Positions 36,193 to 45,286 of a DNA stretch of 64,000 nucleotides are shown one piece after another (positions within the stretch are counted from its first letter, which is position 1; each line of letters starts with the position of its first letter). The stretch spans positions 1-64,000 of the forward strand of contig JAILLN010000007.1 in NCBI GenBank assembly GCA_024693135.1. The letters are read 5' to 3'. Both the position numbers and the translations under genes were made by a program. The notes beneath the pieces were generated by a model. The model did no database searches, was not told the DNA's origin, and saw only the letters and a program-made list of their open reading frames with translations. This stretch comes from Lachnospiraceae bacterium (GTDB lineage Bacteria; Bacillota; Clostridia; Lachnospirales; Lachnospiraceae).

Positions 36193-37224
36193 ATGAAAAA
36201 CAGGATGGCAAAGAAGCTCGTATGGGCAGTAACGGCATGTATGGTTTTAACAGCGGGCACCGTCCCCGCAATGGCGAATCCCTTGGGCGGGGCGGCAGCG
36301 GCTGCCGCAGAGGCGATAAAGTCCGGCTACGAGGAGTCAGTAGTGCAGAGAATGATCGGCAGGGCAGGCGCGAAAACGGCTAACGGGGCAAAAGGAATCG
36401 CGCATGAGATATTATATGCGGACAAGCTCAACCTCAAGGACATATTTAAGAAGGGGACAAAAACGAGCCTTACCAAGAGTTCTACGGCACGGCAGGTAGA
36501 CGTAATAACCACTAATTCAGGGAAGGTTGCGGCCAGGTACCAGCTTAAGGATACAGCCGGCTCCATAACCAAAACCCTGAAGCAGGTCAAATCCGGCAAG
36601 TACCAGCAGGTTCAGATGGTTGGGACAAAAGAAACGGCCAGGGCCTTTAATGAGAGGGCACTGGCCGAGGGGGTCACGAAGACAATGAAGGATTCCGGCA
36701 TATCAACGAAGACCACGAGCAGGATAGCAGACAAAGCATTGAATCCCGTTCCCGGCGCGGCAGAGATTGCGGGAGCGGCCGGAAAGGCCGCCGGGATCGG
36801 CGCAGTGGTGAGCGGAGCAGTTGCGGCGGCAGAATCGGCAATAAATGGAGATGACATTTCGGAAGCAACAGGGCACATAGCTGTAGGGACGGCAAGCGGC
36901 GCGATCTCTACGGGCGTGGGAGCCGCGGCAGGCGGGGCAGTAGCCGCCGGACTGGCATCTGCCGGAGTCGTTGGGGCGGCGCCGGTGGTTGTTCCCGCCG
37001 TAGCCGTGGTAGGCGTCAGCATAGGCACGGGGGTGGTGCTTGATAAAGCCAATGAAAAATTCGATATCGAGGGCAAAATCTCACAGACTATAGATGACGC
37101 GGACGAAAAGTATGGAATGGGCAAAAAGGCTGAGGCCGCCAAAGACAATGCTGTGCAGGCGGTCGAAGCAGGAGTCACAAAGATTTCTGAAAAGATAAAC
37201 GGCGGCCGGCAGGCAGATTATTGA
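36193..37224 (+). CDS. Secreted protein with PD-(D/E)XK-like core and glycine-zipper membrane region
   Basis: 343 residues from the ATG at 36193 (AAAGGAG upstream). A signal peptide ends near AMA|NP (residue 28). Residues 60-160 show the pattern Glu72 ... VDV (Asp103) ... YQLK (Gln117-Lys119), which fits a PD-(D/E)XK nuclease core with Gln in place of Glu. Residues 180-300 are extremely rich in Gly, Ala and Val, forming one or two glycine-zipper membrane hairpins. The C terminus is a charged helix. A nuclease head plus membrane-inserting tail recalls bacteriocin or toxin logic. No immunity gene is obvious. Function is inferred. Confidence 0.55.
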   Translation: MKNRMAKKLVWAVTACMVLTAGTVPAMANPLGGAAAAAAEAIKSGYEESVVQRMIGRAGAKTANGAKGIAHEILYADKLNLKDIFKKGTKTSLTKSSTARQVDVITTNSGKVAARYQLKDTAGSITKTLKQVKSGKYQQVQMVGTKETARAFNERALAEGVTKTMKDSGISTKTTSRIADKALNPVPGAAEIAGAAGKAAGIGAVVSGAVAAAESAINGDDISEATGHIAVGTASGAISTGVGAAAGGAVAAGLASAGVVGAAPVVVPAVAVVGVSIGTGVVLDKANEKFDIEGKISQTIDDADEKYGMGKKAEAAKDNAVQAVEAGVTKISEKINGGRQADY

Positions 37225-37256
37225 AAAACATCCGGCAGAACTAAGGAGGAGAGCTT

Positions 37257-37919
37257 ATGGATATGTATGCAGTGATTGATCTGGAAATGTGCGCCGTTTC
37301 CCGGGACAAGGAGAAATTGTGCGGCTTAAGGAATGAGACCATACAGATAGGGGCAGTCCTGCTGGATGGAGATTATAACATGGCCGGCCATTTTAACAGC
37401 TATGTCCGGCCCCAGTATGGAACCATAGATGCCTATATAAGGAATCTGACCGGAATAACAAGAAAGGACATTGCGGACGCGCCGCCATTCAGGGAAGCCC
37501 TGGAAGCTTTTCTTGGATGGCTTCCTGGGGAGGGCCTGAAGATCGTTTCCTGGAGCGGGCATGATGAAAAGCAGATTCTTTCTGAAATGAAAAAAAAGTG
37601 TCCCGGGATGGATATCGGTAAAATAGACGGGAACTGGCTGGACTGCCAGAAGCTGTTTTCTGAAAAAATGGGAAAAACCAGGGCTTATCAGCTGCAGGAG
37701 GCGCTTATAGCCGCAGACATCGATACAGAAGGCAGAGCCCATGACGGATACTACGATGCATATAATACGGCACTTCTGTTTGCCAAGATCAGGAACGATG
37801 CAGAGTTTGCCCTGAATCCGTATTATCGTGCGGCATGCGAGGAAGGGTATCATGAAAGCCTCAGCTCAAATCTTGGAAGCATATTATCCGGGATAAAGGA
37901 AAAACTGAAAGCAGGATGA
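37257..37919 (+). CDS. DEDD-family 3'-5' exonuclease
   Basis: A 220-residue RNase T/DnaQ-type exonuclease. Exo I is VIDLEM (Asp, Glu), exo II is WSGHDEKQI and exo III is AHDGYYDA with the His of the DEDDh type. It starts at an ATG after GGAGAG, 32 bases after the secreted-protein gene, so the two may be co-transcribed. Substrate (DNA or RNA) is not decided by sequence. Its place in an RNA-repair-rich island makes RNA trimming possible. Confidence 0.8.
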   Translation: MDMYAVIDLEMCAVSRDKEKLCGLRNETIQIGAVLLDGDYNMAGHFNSYVRPQYGTIDAYIRNLTGITRKDIADAPPFREALEAFLGWLPGEGLKIVSWSGHDEKQILSEMKKKCPGMDIGKIDGNWLDCQKLFSEKMGKTRAYQLQEALIAADIDTEGRAHDGYYDAYNTALLFAKIRNDAEFALNPYYRAACEEGYHESLSSNLGSILSGIKEKLKAG

Positions 37920-37995
37920 TAAATGATCACAGAAACCGCAAAACAGTGCCGGGGAGGAGCGAACCCCGGCATTTCATCCAACCATTTAAAAGCAA

Positions 37996-38048
37996 GAAAT
38001 GACAGTCAGCATGTGCCGCGTGGCGCATCCGGCGGTCATTTTTTTGCT
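37996..38048 (+). terminator. Possible terminator after the exonuclease gene
   Basis: AAATGAC (about 37997) pairs with GTCATTT (about 38036) around a GC-rich inner stem (TGCC...GGCGCA), followed by seven T. Confidence 0.45.
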
Positions 38049-38121
38049 TTTCCGGGACAAAAAATCAGCGGTTCCCCTTTTTCTACATTTTTATTTTACA
38101 ATAAACAGTCTTTTGCCCTGT

Positions 38122-39189
38122 CTATTTTTCTCCCCTCGTTTTTACGTCTCCAAAATACTTTGGAAACCGCTGTTTCATGATCCGGCGGAGGGTATCAGCG
38201 AACTCTTTTACCACATAGAAATATATTGGAAGGGGCCCAAGTGCTTCAAGCTTCACGGCAAGAAAGTTGACCCGGCTGTCAAAATTACGCATGGGCAGCC
38301 TGTCCCTGAAACTTGCCGGAAGGCTTCCGATGTATTGAGGGAGCCTTTTTTCAATTTTTCCGCCTTCTTCCATGACTGGTTCTTTTTCAAACGCTTCCTG
38401 AAAAATTTTATGGCTTTTTTCAAAATCATCTGACATATCCTCCACGAGCATATGCAACAGCCCTTCCGGGCATTCAAAGTCTTCACAATACAGCAGATCT
38501 TCTATATTGTCCCCGCAATCTCCCGCGCACATAAGCTCGAAATCGTCAGATCCAAGGATGGGATTGGCTTTTTTCCATGCTTCCGGGAATACAACATCCC
38601 TAGAAGGACGCTCGCAGGTTATGATGTTTTCAAGCTCAGTGATTGTCTTCCGCAATTTCATATACGTATCATCCGATACCACAAGTGAAATCCGGTCGAG
38701 ATAATGGTACAGGTTCCAAATATAATCTTCCTGTTCCCGGTAAGGATCAAAAAGCACCCTCTTTGCATAAGAGTCCACGAGCGTCCCTCCGAACCAGTAA
38801 ATGTAATCAACAAAAAACTGATATATCTGGAACAGGAAGTCTCTTTCGGTTGTTCCTACCGGTTCAAAGCTTTCTTCAACCGTCTGAGGCTCGTCTGTTT
38901 TGTCCACGATGAGATTCTTGTAGTCTGTTTCCATGATTTTTGCAATCTCTTTGAGCGTATCCATGTCTCCGACCCCGTTATTTCCCCGGTCCCAGTTTTT
39001 GACAGCGTCCGCAGTCACATGGATCTCATCTGCTATTTCATGGTAACAGTCTTCAATCCGTACCTTTCTCCCTTCGGCTTCTTGTTTTTTCTTCTGCCAC
39101 GCCCTGATTGCCGCATGGAATCTGGTGCTTGAAAAGCTCACATCCGAATCGCCATCCTTAAGAGACCGGAATTTCGTGCTTATTGCCAT
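38122..39189 (-). CDS. Large helix-turn-helix regulator-like protein
   Basis: 355 residues. The start at 39189 is preferred because GAGGGGG ends 7 bases before it. The ATG at 39195 is almost inside that site. Residues 40-90 hold an XRE-like helix-turn-helix (IADEIHVTADAVKNWDRGNNG, then TLKEIAKIMETD). The remaining ~260 residues are helical, with aromatic-rich FFVDYIYWFGG and several Cys, and match no family I know. It is coupled to the UDG-like gene upstream. The pair might be a regulator with its effector. Confidence 0.7.
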   Translation of the reverse strand: MAISTKFRSLKDGDSDVSFSSTRFHAAIRAWQKKKQEAEGRKVRIEDCYHEIADEIHVTADAVKNWDRGNNGVGDMDTLKEIAKIMETDYKNLIVDKTDEPQTVEESFEPVGTTERDFLFQIYQFFVDYIYWFGGTLVDSYAKRVLFDPYREQEDYIWNLYHYLDRISLVVSDDTYMKLRKTITELENIITCERPSRDVVFPEAWKKANPILGSDDFELMCAGDCGDNIEDLLYCEDFECPEGLLHMLVEDMSDDFEKSHKIFQEAFEKEPVMEEGGKIEKRLPQYIGSLPASFRDRLPMRNFDSRVNFLAVKLEALGPLPIYFYVVKEFADTLRRIMKQRFPKYFGDVKTRGEK

Positions 39190-39191
39190 TG

Positions 39192-39785
39192 TCATACCCC
39201 CTCATTAAAACCCAGTTCTTCCAGTATCCGTTTCCTGTAGTCCTCTTTTGATATTGTGTACGAATAATGCGTTATATGCATGATCTTAAACTCCCCTCCC
39301 AGGCTTGAAGAAAGAATGCCGTATGGCTTTCCGCCCATCGCAATGAGAGCCGGCTTTGTTCCCAGGCAGGCAATTTCTTTTCTGAAGGATTCAATGTTTT
39401 CTTTTATGACATCCGGGTGATCCTTTAGGTATCTCATTACCTCCCCGCCATCCGGGTCAGCGTGTTTTTTGATGATATCCGTCATGTATGCCCCCCAGAA
39501 GCGGGTTCCTTTTAATGCGTACCTCAGTTTGTAATCATTATGCGTCCTGTAATCGCTGTGAAAGTTCCCCCAGTCCGGGGCATCGTCCATGTTTCCGCCT
39601 CCGGAGATATTCAGCCCGACAAATACATAATCCGGGTTCAGGGTCTTAAGCAGATCCCTGGATTCAAAAACGCTTAAGTCTCCCGTCCCGGATTTGGGGG
39701 TGCTTATCACATCCGCCCATACTGCCCAGCTTGATACCTTGCCGAAATTTTCTCTCATTTTTCTGAAAACCTGTTCTGTTATCAT
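39192..39785 (-). CDS. Uracil-DNA-glycosylase-like protein
   Basis: 197 residues from the ATG at 39785, preceded by GGAGGT. The motif FVGLNIS near residue 58 resembles motif A of the UDG superfamily (GLNPS). IMHITHYSY near the C terminus resembles motif B, and FWGAYMTDIIK lies between them. These suggest the fold, but the catalytic Asp/Asn is not certain. It overlaps the next gene downstream (38122-39189), so they form a two-gene unit. Confidence 0.5.
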   Translation of the reverse strand: MITEQVFRKMRENFGKVSSWAVWADVISTPKSGTGDLSVFESRDLLKTLNPDYVFVGLNISGGGNMDDAPDWGNFHSDYRTHNDYKLRYALKGTRFWGAYMTDIIKKHADPDGGEVMRYLKDHPDVIKENIESFRKEIACLGTKPALIAMGGKPYGILSSSLGGEFKIMHITHYSYTISKEDYRKRILEELGFNEGV

Positions 39786-39848
39786 ATAAACCTCCATTTT
39801 TTCTAAAATGCCTGTTTTGTTTGGAAAGGAGTACTGCCACCATTCTTT

Positions 39849-40260
39849 TCATTCCCCGGCAGTCCGCTGAATCAGGAGATCATGGTCATAAATATTATGG
39901 GCAGCATGGAAAGCAGAAAGCTTGGGAATATCCTCTTCTGGGAAAATCATATCATCCCACGCCTCCCAATAGAAGATAGAAAACAAATCTACCCTTTTGC
40001 GTCTTTTTCTACCCTTAAGCCGTCATGCTTGCAAAATTCCACGGACCTGATATTTTTCAGGCCCGCTGCTTATGGTAGGGATCCTATAGCTTTCACTACG
40101 TGTATGTTCCATCCATCAGCCTATCCGGAAAGTGGCTTGAGCAGATGTTTTTCGAAGATATGCTTATGCATGCCCGCCCGGAAATGTTCATTTCGCAGGA
40201 TCAGATAAACGCTCTCCTGGGCGGAGGGGCGGCGCCTGGCGCAAGCCCCCGGGCCTCAGG
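39849..40260 (-). pseudogene. Decayed unrecognised gene
   Basis: On the minus strand, protein-like segments follow each other in changing frames with stops between them: LRNEHFRAGMHKHIFEKHLLKP, GWNIHVVKAIGSLP, LKNIRSVEFCKHDGLRVEKD, and finally FYWEAWDDMIFPEEDIPKLS up to a stop at 39849. This reads as one gene broken by frameshifts and stops. I do not recognise the family. The rest of 39786-40320 shows nothing further. Confidence 0.45.
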
Positions 40261-40320
40261 ATAGATGCAGGTGAACTTCTTCTGCCATTCAAAAACGACT
40301 CCATGCTGTTTGGCCTGCGG

Positions 40321-41310
40321 TCAAGGGTGGCTTTTCATGTATGCTTCCAGGGATCTTTCGTAAAAGGATTTCATTGATTCCCGGCATTCGTCTGGAGAAA
40401 CAATGAGCGCATCGTATCCAAAACGCCGGAAGTAGTCCTCAAGGGGGCTCTTGGGCCAGTTAAAGTAATACGTATTCCCTTCCCTTTTTATCACGTCAGG
40501 CCTGTTTTTTACGATCATGCGGAACTTATGGATCCCGCGTTCGGTCAGCATGACTGTGGCATTGATGCATTTTGAGGCTGACTGGGGATTCCTTCTTGCA
40601 ATCTCAAGCAGCTTGCGCCGATCTTCCTCATCAGGAACAAAGCTGTCTGAAGCCGTGTACAGCGCCGTGATCCGGGATATCCTGTATGTATGTGCCTGGT
40701 GGCCGGCATCCGTGCACAGGAGATAGTTGCACTGCTCTTCCCTGGAGGCCACGATAACATACGGATACACGGTAAATGCAAGGCTGCCGGATGATGAAGT
40801 GGCAAAGGTGACGATCCTGTTGCCACGGACCGCTTCATTCAGCTCTTCAAAGGTATCCCGGAAGATGATCATCTCGCGCCTGCTGCGGGCTATGGACAGG
40901 TACGAACGGAAAAGGCCGTTGATATATTGTGAAAGCGGGATGTCTGCAAGCAGATTATTCTCTATGGCTTTCATGACTTCATAAGACCGCCCGCTCACGG
41001 TAAGCGTGACGGCTGCGTTCCGGCCGGCACGGTATTGATCCGTCTTCATGTATGTATTGATTATCCTGTCCGCGATTGCCTCGGCATCCCCGCGCGGAAT
41101 GGAGGGAAACCCGCTAAGGTCCGCAAGGATGGTATCGAGGAGCTCTTCCTTTTTCCTTCTGTATTCGCTGAAATAGTTGACGAGCAGCTCTTTTAGGAAT
41201 GCATTTAAGTTGATGGTGCCGTCCTTCTTAAAGAATTCAAACAGCTCCGCGTCGTCCATGAGGCGGGATTTCATGTCTTCTGGAATGTAGATTTTATACT
41301 TTTCAGTCAT
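40321..41310 (-). CDS. RHH-WYL transcriptional regulator
   Basis: 329 residues. Residues 1-50 (YKIYIPEDMKSRL, then INLNAFLKELLVNYF) look like a ribbon-helix-helix DNA-binding domain. Residues 150-225 match a WYL ligand-binding domain (RIVTFATSSS, VYPYVIVASREEQCNYLLC, YRISRITALY). A C-terminal WCX-like region follows. RHH plus WYL is the layout of WYL1, known as an accessory of type VI-D CRISPR, but no Cas13 is present. It is divergent from rtcB, so it probably senses a nucleotide or RNA-derived ligand and controls that gene. AAGGAGATGGAG precedes the start. Confidence 0.8.
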   Translation of the reverse strand: MTEKYKIYIPEDMKSRLMDDAELFEFFKKDGTINLNAFLKELLVNYFSEYRRKKEELLDTILADLSGFPSIPRGDAEAIADRIINTYMKTDQYRAGRNAAVTLTVSGRSYEVMKAIENNLLADIPLSQYINGLFRSYLSIARSRREMIIFRDTFEELNEAVRGNRIVTFATSSSGSLAFTVYPYVIVASREEQCNYLLCTDAGHQAHTYRISRITALYTASDSFVPDEEDRRKLLEIARRNPQSASKCINATVMLTERGIHKFRMIVKNRPDVIKREGNTYYFNWPKSPLEDYFRRFGYDALIVSPDECRESMKSFYERSLEAYMKSHP

Positions 41311-41345
41311 TCTCCATCTCCTTTTTGGGGTTGCATTATTAGGAA

Positions 41346-41374
41346 ATTATACCAGGAAATAAAGAAGAAAACAA
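41346..41374 (-). promoter_or_regulatory. Promoter of the WYL regulator gene
   Basis: On the minus strand: TTGTTT (41374-41369), 17-base spacer ending in extended -10 TGG, TATAAT (41351-41346). Confidence 0.7.
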
Positions 41375-41623
41375 TAAAACAGGGGTCGGAATGAATAAAG
41401 AAACCTCTTCTTTTCATATCCTGTCCGTTGTAGTAGCATTATGCAATAAAAGCAGATTCTCCTTAACGCCGGAAAGCTTCTGGCGGCCACAGAGGCCAAG
41501 GCTTAGGAGATGGGGCGGAAGAAGCTGCTGGAAGGGAGGAAATGAAATGCCAGGATTCCTGCAGAGGGGTGCAGGCCTTCCCTTCCGGGAGATATGAGGG
41601 GATCCCGGCATGAGGATGCGGTT

Positions 41624-42856
41624 ATGCTTGAAATAAAAGGAAAAAGGAATACTGCCATATGCTATGCGGCATCGATAGGGAAGCAGGCAACAGAGCAGAT
41701 CAGGCGGATGTGCGACTATGAATTTACTGACGGAAGCCGGATCCGCATCATGCCGGACGTCCATGCCGGCAGGGGCTGCACCATAGGGACTACCATGACT
41801 GTGGCGGACAAGGCGGTTCCCAATGTGGTCGGCGTGGATATCGGCTGCGGCATGTATACGGTGGATCTGGGCAGGACGGACATAGATTTTGCCAGGCTGG
41901 ATGAAGCGGCGCACTATATCCCCTCCGGGATGAACGTATGGGAGGAAGAGCAGGAAGAGTTCGACCTGACGGAGCTCAGGTGCTATGGGCAGCTGAAGAA
42001 GGCCGGCTGGCTCAGGCGCAGCCTTGGGACACTCGGCGGGGGCAATCATTTTATTGAGGTGGATGCCGGCCGGGATGGAACGAAGTATCTCGTGATACAC
42101 AGCGGGAGCCGGAATCTTGGCAAGCAGGTAGCTGAGCTGTACCAGGAGATGGCGGTCGACCTGCATAAGGGCGTCGACGCTTACCTTCAGGCGAGGGAGG
42201 AGATCATCCGCACATACAATGAACAGGGGAGGAATAAGGAAATACAAAAGGTGCTTGACGGCCTTAAGGCCAGGAGGGAGCAGGAAGCGCCGGACATGTC
42301 CGGGGATCTCTGCTTCCTGAGCGGCCAGCCTTTTGAGGATTACCTGCATGATGTCGGGATCTGCCAGAAGTTTGCGGGAAGGAACCGTGAGATCATGGCG
42401 GACATCCTCCTTGAGCGGAGCGGGATGCGGGGAACCGGCGCATTTCATACGGTCCATAACTATATTGATGCGGAAGAGATGATCCTTAGAAAAGGCGCCA
42501 TTGCGGCCCATGAAGGCGAGAAGGTCCTTATTCCCATTAACATGAGGGATGGAAGCATACTGGCAGTGGGAAAGGGCAATCCGGAATGGAATTATTCCGC
42601 GCCCCATGGGGCCGGCCGCGTAATGTCGAGGACGCAGGCGGCCAAGACGCTGTCGATGGAGGAGTATTGCAAAACAATGGAAGGAATATATACCACCTCC
42701 ATTAACGAAGGCACCCTTGACGAGGCGCCGATGGCATACAAATCGATCGGGGAGATCATGGACGCGGTCGCGGAATCCGTTGACGTGGTTGAGGTCATAA
42801 AGCCGGTCTATAATTTCAAGGCATCGGATATGGGCGTGCCTGCAAGGAAAGCATGA
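41624..42856 (+). CDS. rtcB: RNA ligase RtcB
   Basis: It joins RNA 2',3'-cyclic phosphate or 3'-phosphate ends to 5'-OH ends with GTP and Mn2+, repairing cleaved tRNA or rRNA. From the ATG at 41624 the protein has 410 residues and starts like family members (MLEIKGKRNTA). An ATG at 41594 would add ten unusual residues. The motifs are complete: PDVHAGRG, VDIGCGM (Asp72, Cys75), LGGGNHFIE, HSGSRNLGK, RKGAIAAHEGE and the guanylylated His in PHGAGR. No archease gene is nearby. It ends before a terminator at 43053. Confidence 0.93.
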   Translation: MLEIKGKRNTAICYAASIGKQATEQIRRMCDYEFTDGSRIRIMPDVHAGRGCTIGTTMTVADKAVPNVVGVDIGCGMYTVDLGRTDIDFARLDEAAHYIPSGMNVWEEEQEEFDLTELRCYGQLKKAGWLRRSLGTLGGGNHFIEVDAGRDGTKYLVIHSGSRNLGKQVAELYQEMAVDLHKGVDAYLQAREEIIRTYNEQGRNKEIQKVLDGLKARREQEAPDMSGDLCFLSGQPFEDYLHDVGICQKFAGRNREIMADILLERSGMRGTGAFHTVHNYIDAEEMILRKGAIAAHEGEKVLIPINMRDGSILAVGKGNPEWNYSAPHGAGRVMSRTQAAKTLSMEEYCKTMEGIYTTSINEGTLDEAPMAYKSIGEIMDAVAESVDVVEVIKPVYNFKASDMGVPARKA

Positions 42857-43052
42857 CGGCCCGGCATCTGGACGGGGCTTCCCTGCACGGCGGCCGGTCA
42901 TCAATATGGACGCGCCGCTTTCTGCAAGGAGGCGCCGGCGCAGAAGGAGCCATGGGAAGGCCGTCATTCCCGGCATAAGGCGGCCGGCATGCACGGCCGG
43001 CACTGGAAATGGATGCATGGGCGGCTTAAAAAAGCGGGCATGTTTGTACCTG

Positions 43053-43080
43053 GGCTGCAACTCACGGTGCAGGCTTTTTT
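43053..43080 (+). terminator. Terminator downstream of rtcB
   Basis: GGCTGCA pairs with TGCAGGC (one mismatch) over an 8-base loop, followed by six T. The leader from 42857 to here has no gene. Confidence 0.65.
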
Positions 43081-43466
43081 GAACCTTGGAAACTGAATAC
43101 TGCCTGCCCATTTTGCCGGCCTGATCCGGCCTGGCGCATGTGGCAGCCATCACCAGGATGGCGCGTGCCGCTTCGCGTCAAGGCAGGCCGGGCATCATTA
43201 AAGCGCCAGAAAAGGAGGTGGTGGAGGCCGTGGAGAAGACGGAATATCAAAATGGAATGATCTGCAGCGCACCTAAAAGGCAGGAGGCCTGTGGCTTCCC
43301 TGCAGCTTGCCGCATGGCCTCTTGATTCTTCCCAAAATGCGGATTACTGGATGGTCTGCCAGCCTTTATCGGCAGATGCCATGTTCGCATTGATGGAGCT
43401 CTACGAAGCCAGCCTTTACGATATAATCAGAGGCCGCGAAGAGGACGGGCTGTCCTCTTCTTTTTA
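43081..43466 (+). other. Non-coding stretch between two terminators, possible small RNA gene
   Basis: This begins after the rtcB terminator and ends with a second strong one (see next entry). The only notable frame (43291-43494) runs through that second hairpin and has no ribosome site, so I do not call it. A separate transcript of up to ~350 nt ending at 43466 is therefore possible. No clear promoter was found. Confidence 0.35.
43438..43466 (+). terminator. Strong terminator of an unassigned transcript
   Basis: Perfect 9-bp stem GAAGAGGAC/GTCCTCTTC with a 5-base loop and a T-run (43461-43465), followed by ATTA. Confidence 0.85.
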
Positions 43467-43561
43467 TTATAAGGGGAACCTATCCGCAGCTTAAATGTAA
43501 CTACAAGTTGAATGATTATTATATGAGCGTGTGGTACACTTGGCCTATAAGGAGAAAAACG

Positions 43562-44407
43562 ATGGGAAGAGATGAAAATGCAGCAGTTTTTAAGGATACA
43601 GAGAAGCTCTGCAAGACAAACCCCAAGCTTGCAGAATCTGTAAGGAAAGCAACAGCGGCGCAGAAGCTGATATTGGAAAGCGATGCTTTGGCAGAGCAGA
43701 AGAAGGATCTTTATGAGGATGCCGCAAAGGTAGCTGTATCCAGGAAGAGGACCTATGAAGCGGCGGCAGGTTATAAAGGACAGCATGCAGCAGTCCACAA
43801 TTTTGCATCAGCTTCCAACCCCGGCGGCGGGGTGGTGAACGGGGCAGGCGCCCAGGAAGAGTGCCTTTGCAGATGCTCCGGATTATACTTTAGCCTTAAT
43901 ACGCCTGCTATGTGGGATGGTTTCTACCAGCCCCATAGAAATGCACATGATCCGGTTCATAATGACGATATCATTTTTACGCCGAATGTAACGGTGTTTA
44001 AGTCGGATACCGCAATGCCCCAGTTAATGGCGGAGCCGGACTGGTATGACGTGGATGTTATTACCTGTGCGGCACCTAATCTTCGCAGCAGGCCAGGTAA
44101 TCGTTATAACAGCGGGGACGGAAACAGGCAGACAATGATGGAGGATAAGGATCTTTTGGCGCTTCATGAGAAGAGGCTTCGCAGGATACTTGAAGTGGCT
44201 CTGTCAGAAGGGTGTGATACGATCGTACTCGGTGCATTTGGATGCGGAGCTTTTCAGAATGATCCTGAGGTAGTTGCCCTCGCAAACCGAAACGTGATCA
44301 AGGATTATCTGCATGCCTTTAAGAACATCGAGTTTGCAGTGTACTGCTCACCGCGTGATGAGCGGAATTATAAGATCTTTGAACGCGTTTTGAAGGTTTA
44401 TTGTTGA
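43562..44407 (+). CDS. Bacterial-type poly(ADP-ribose) glycohydrolase (macrodomain, TIGR02452)
   Basis: It cleaves ADP-ribose polymers or removes ADP-ribose. The ATG at 43562 follows AAGGAG by 7 bases. The upstream frame from 43508 is leader. The 281 residues carry the PARG signature: NFASASNPGGG (Gly88-90) followed by QEE (Gln98-Glu100, catalytic Glu). LGAFGCGAFQNDP near the C terminus is the phosphate-binding macrodomain loop. A second ADP-ribose hydrolase of another fold is at 33766. Confidence 0.9.
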   Translation: MGRDENAAVFKDTEKLCKTNPKLAESVRKATAAQKLILESDALAEQKKDLYEDAAKVAVSRKRTYEAAAGYKGQHAAVHNFASASNPGGGVVNGAGAQEECLCRCSGLYFSLNTPAMWDGFYQPHRNAHDPVHNDDIIFTPNVTVFKSDTAMPQLMAEPDWYDVDVITCAAPNLRSRPGNRYNSGDGNRQTMMEDKDLLALHEKRLRRILEVALSEGCDTIVLGAFGCGAFQNDPEVVALANRNVIKDYLHAFKNIEFAVYCSPRDERNYKIFERVLKVYC

Positions 44408-44505
44408 TTAGTAGATATTGAACTATGCCGCCGATGACAACGGGAATGCGCTATGATAAGCTTTCTCCAGGCGCGGCAGACAGACTGAAATGGAGGATAC
44501 ATATC

Positions 44506-45021
44506 ATGACAAAGATGACGTCAGCATATGCAAACAAAATGCTCAGAAAACTTAACGAAGACAAGGAGTTCTGGCGTTCCAAGGAGAAAGAGGGTTGCCT
44601 TTATGTGGCCGCTCTTGATGAGGAGCCCGTGATTCCTGAATATGATTACGAAGAGGTGTCTAAAAACATTGCCGAAATCGATGCCAGGATCGTCAAGATC
44701 AAGCATGCCATCAATGTTACGAACTGCACGAATGAGATTCAGGTTGGCGGTGCCAGGATGACGATAGACATGATTCTTGTTAAGATGGCGCAGCTTAACC
44801 GGCGCAAACTTACACTCGATGCAATGCGTAAGCAGCAGCCCAAGACGAGGATCAGCTCAGGAGTTTATTCCGCCAGGAAGACAGCACCGGAATACCAGTA
44901 CATCAATTATGACCTTGATCTCATCAAGAGAGAATATGAGCAGATTGATGCCGAGGTGTCTGCCATGCAGATCGCATTGGATAAATACAATCAGACTGTG
45001 GAGTTTGACGTAGACATCTGA
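44506..45021 (+). CDS. Conserved helical protein of unknown function (DIP1984/septicolysin-like)
   Basis: 171 residues from the ATG at 44506. An upstream frame from 44425 adds an unlikely leader. The protein is largely coiled coil: LRKLNEDKEFWRSKEKEGC, then IDARIVKIKHAINVTNCTNEI with the feature of Asn/Thr repeats seen in DIP1984-like proteins, and a C-terminal helix pair. It follows the PARG gene by 98 bases and is probably co-transcribed. The family match is tentative. Confidence 0.6.
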   Translation: MTKMTSAYANKMLRKLNEDKEFWRSKEKEGCLYVAALDEEPVIPEYDYEEVSKNIAEIDARIVKIKHAINVTNCTNEIQVGGARMTIDMILVKMAQLNRRKLTLDAMRKQQPKTRISSGVYSARKTAPEYQYINYDLDLIKREYEQIDAEVSAMQIALDKYNQTVEFDVDI

Positions 45022-45286
45022 GCTTATGCCGCCTGGCGGCTTTCCGTGCAGGGAGACTGATTTTGAAAAGATTATAACAGGCATGATAAGGAGCATGCAC
45101 ATAAGTTCAATGTTATCGTTCCCCGGTTATCTTGTTATTTCTTTTTGGGATTATTGTTGATGGTTCACAAATATGGAGCGGATGAAAACGCATACAAGCT
45201 CTCGCCTGCAGAAAACTTGGTGCATCTGCACCTGGGGCATGGAAGTTCGGTTATAAATGCTCCTTTTTTAGAAGCGGAGGTTTCTG

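Noticed and set aside
41414..43153. 579-residue minus-strand frame opposite rtcB
   Set aside because: Shadow of rtcB and the GC-rich leader after it. His/Pro/Arg-rich composition is typical of reverse frames.
43291..43494. Small plus-strand frame of 67 residues downstream of rtcB
   Set aside because: It runs through a strong terminator hairpin at 43438-43466 and has no ribosome site.
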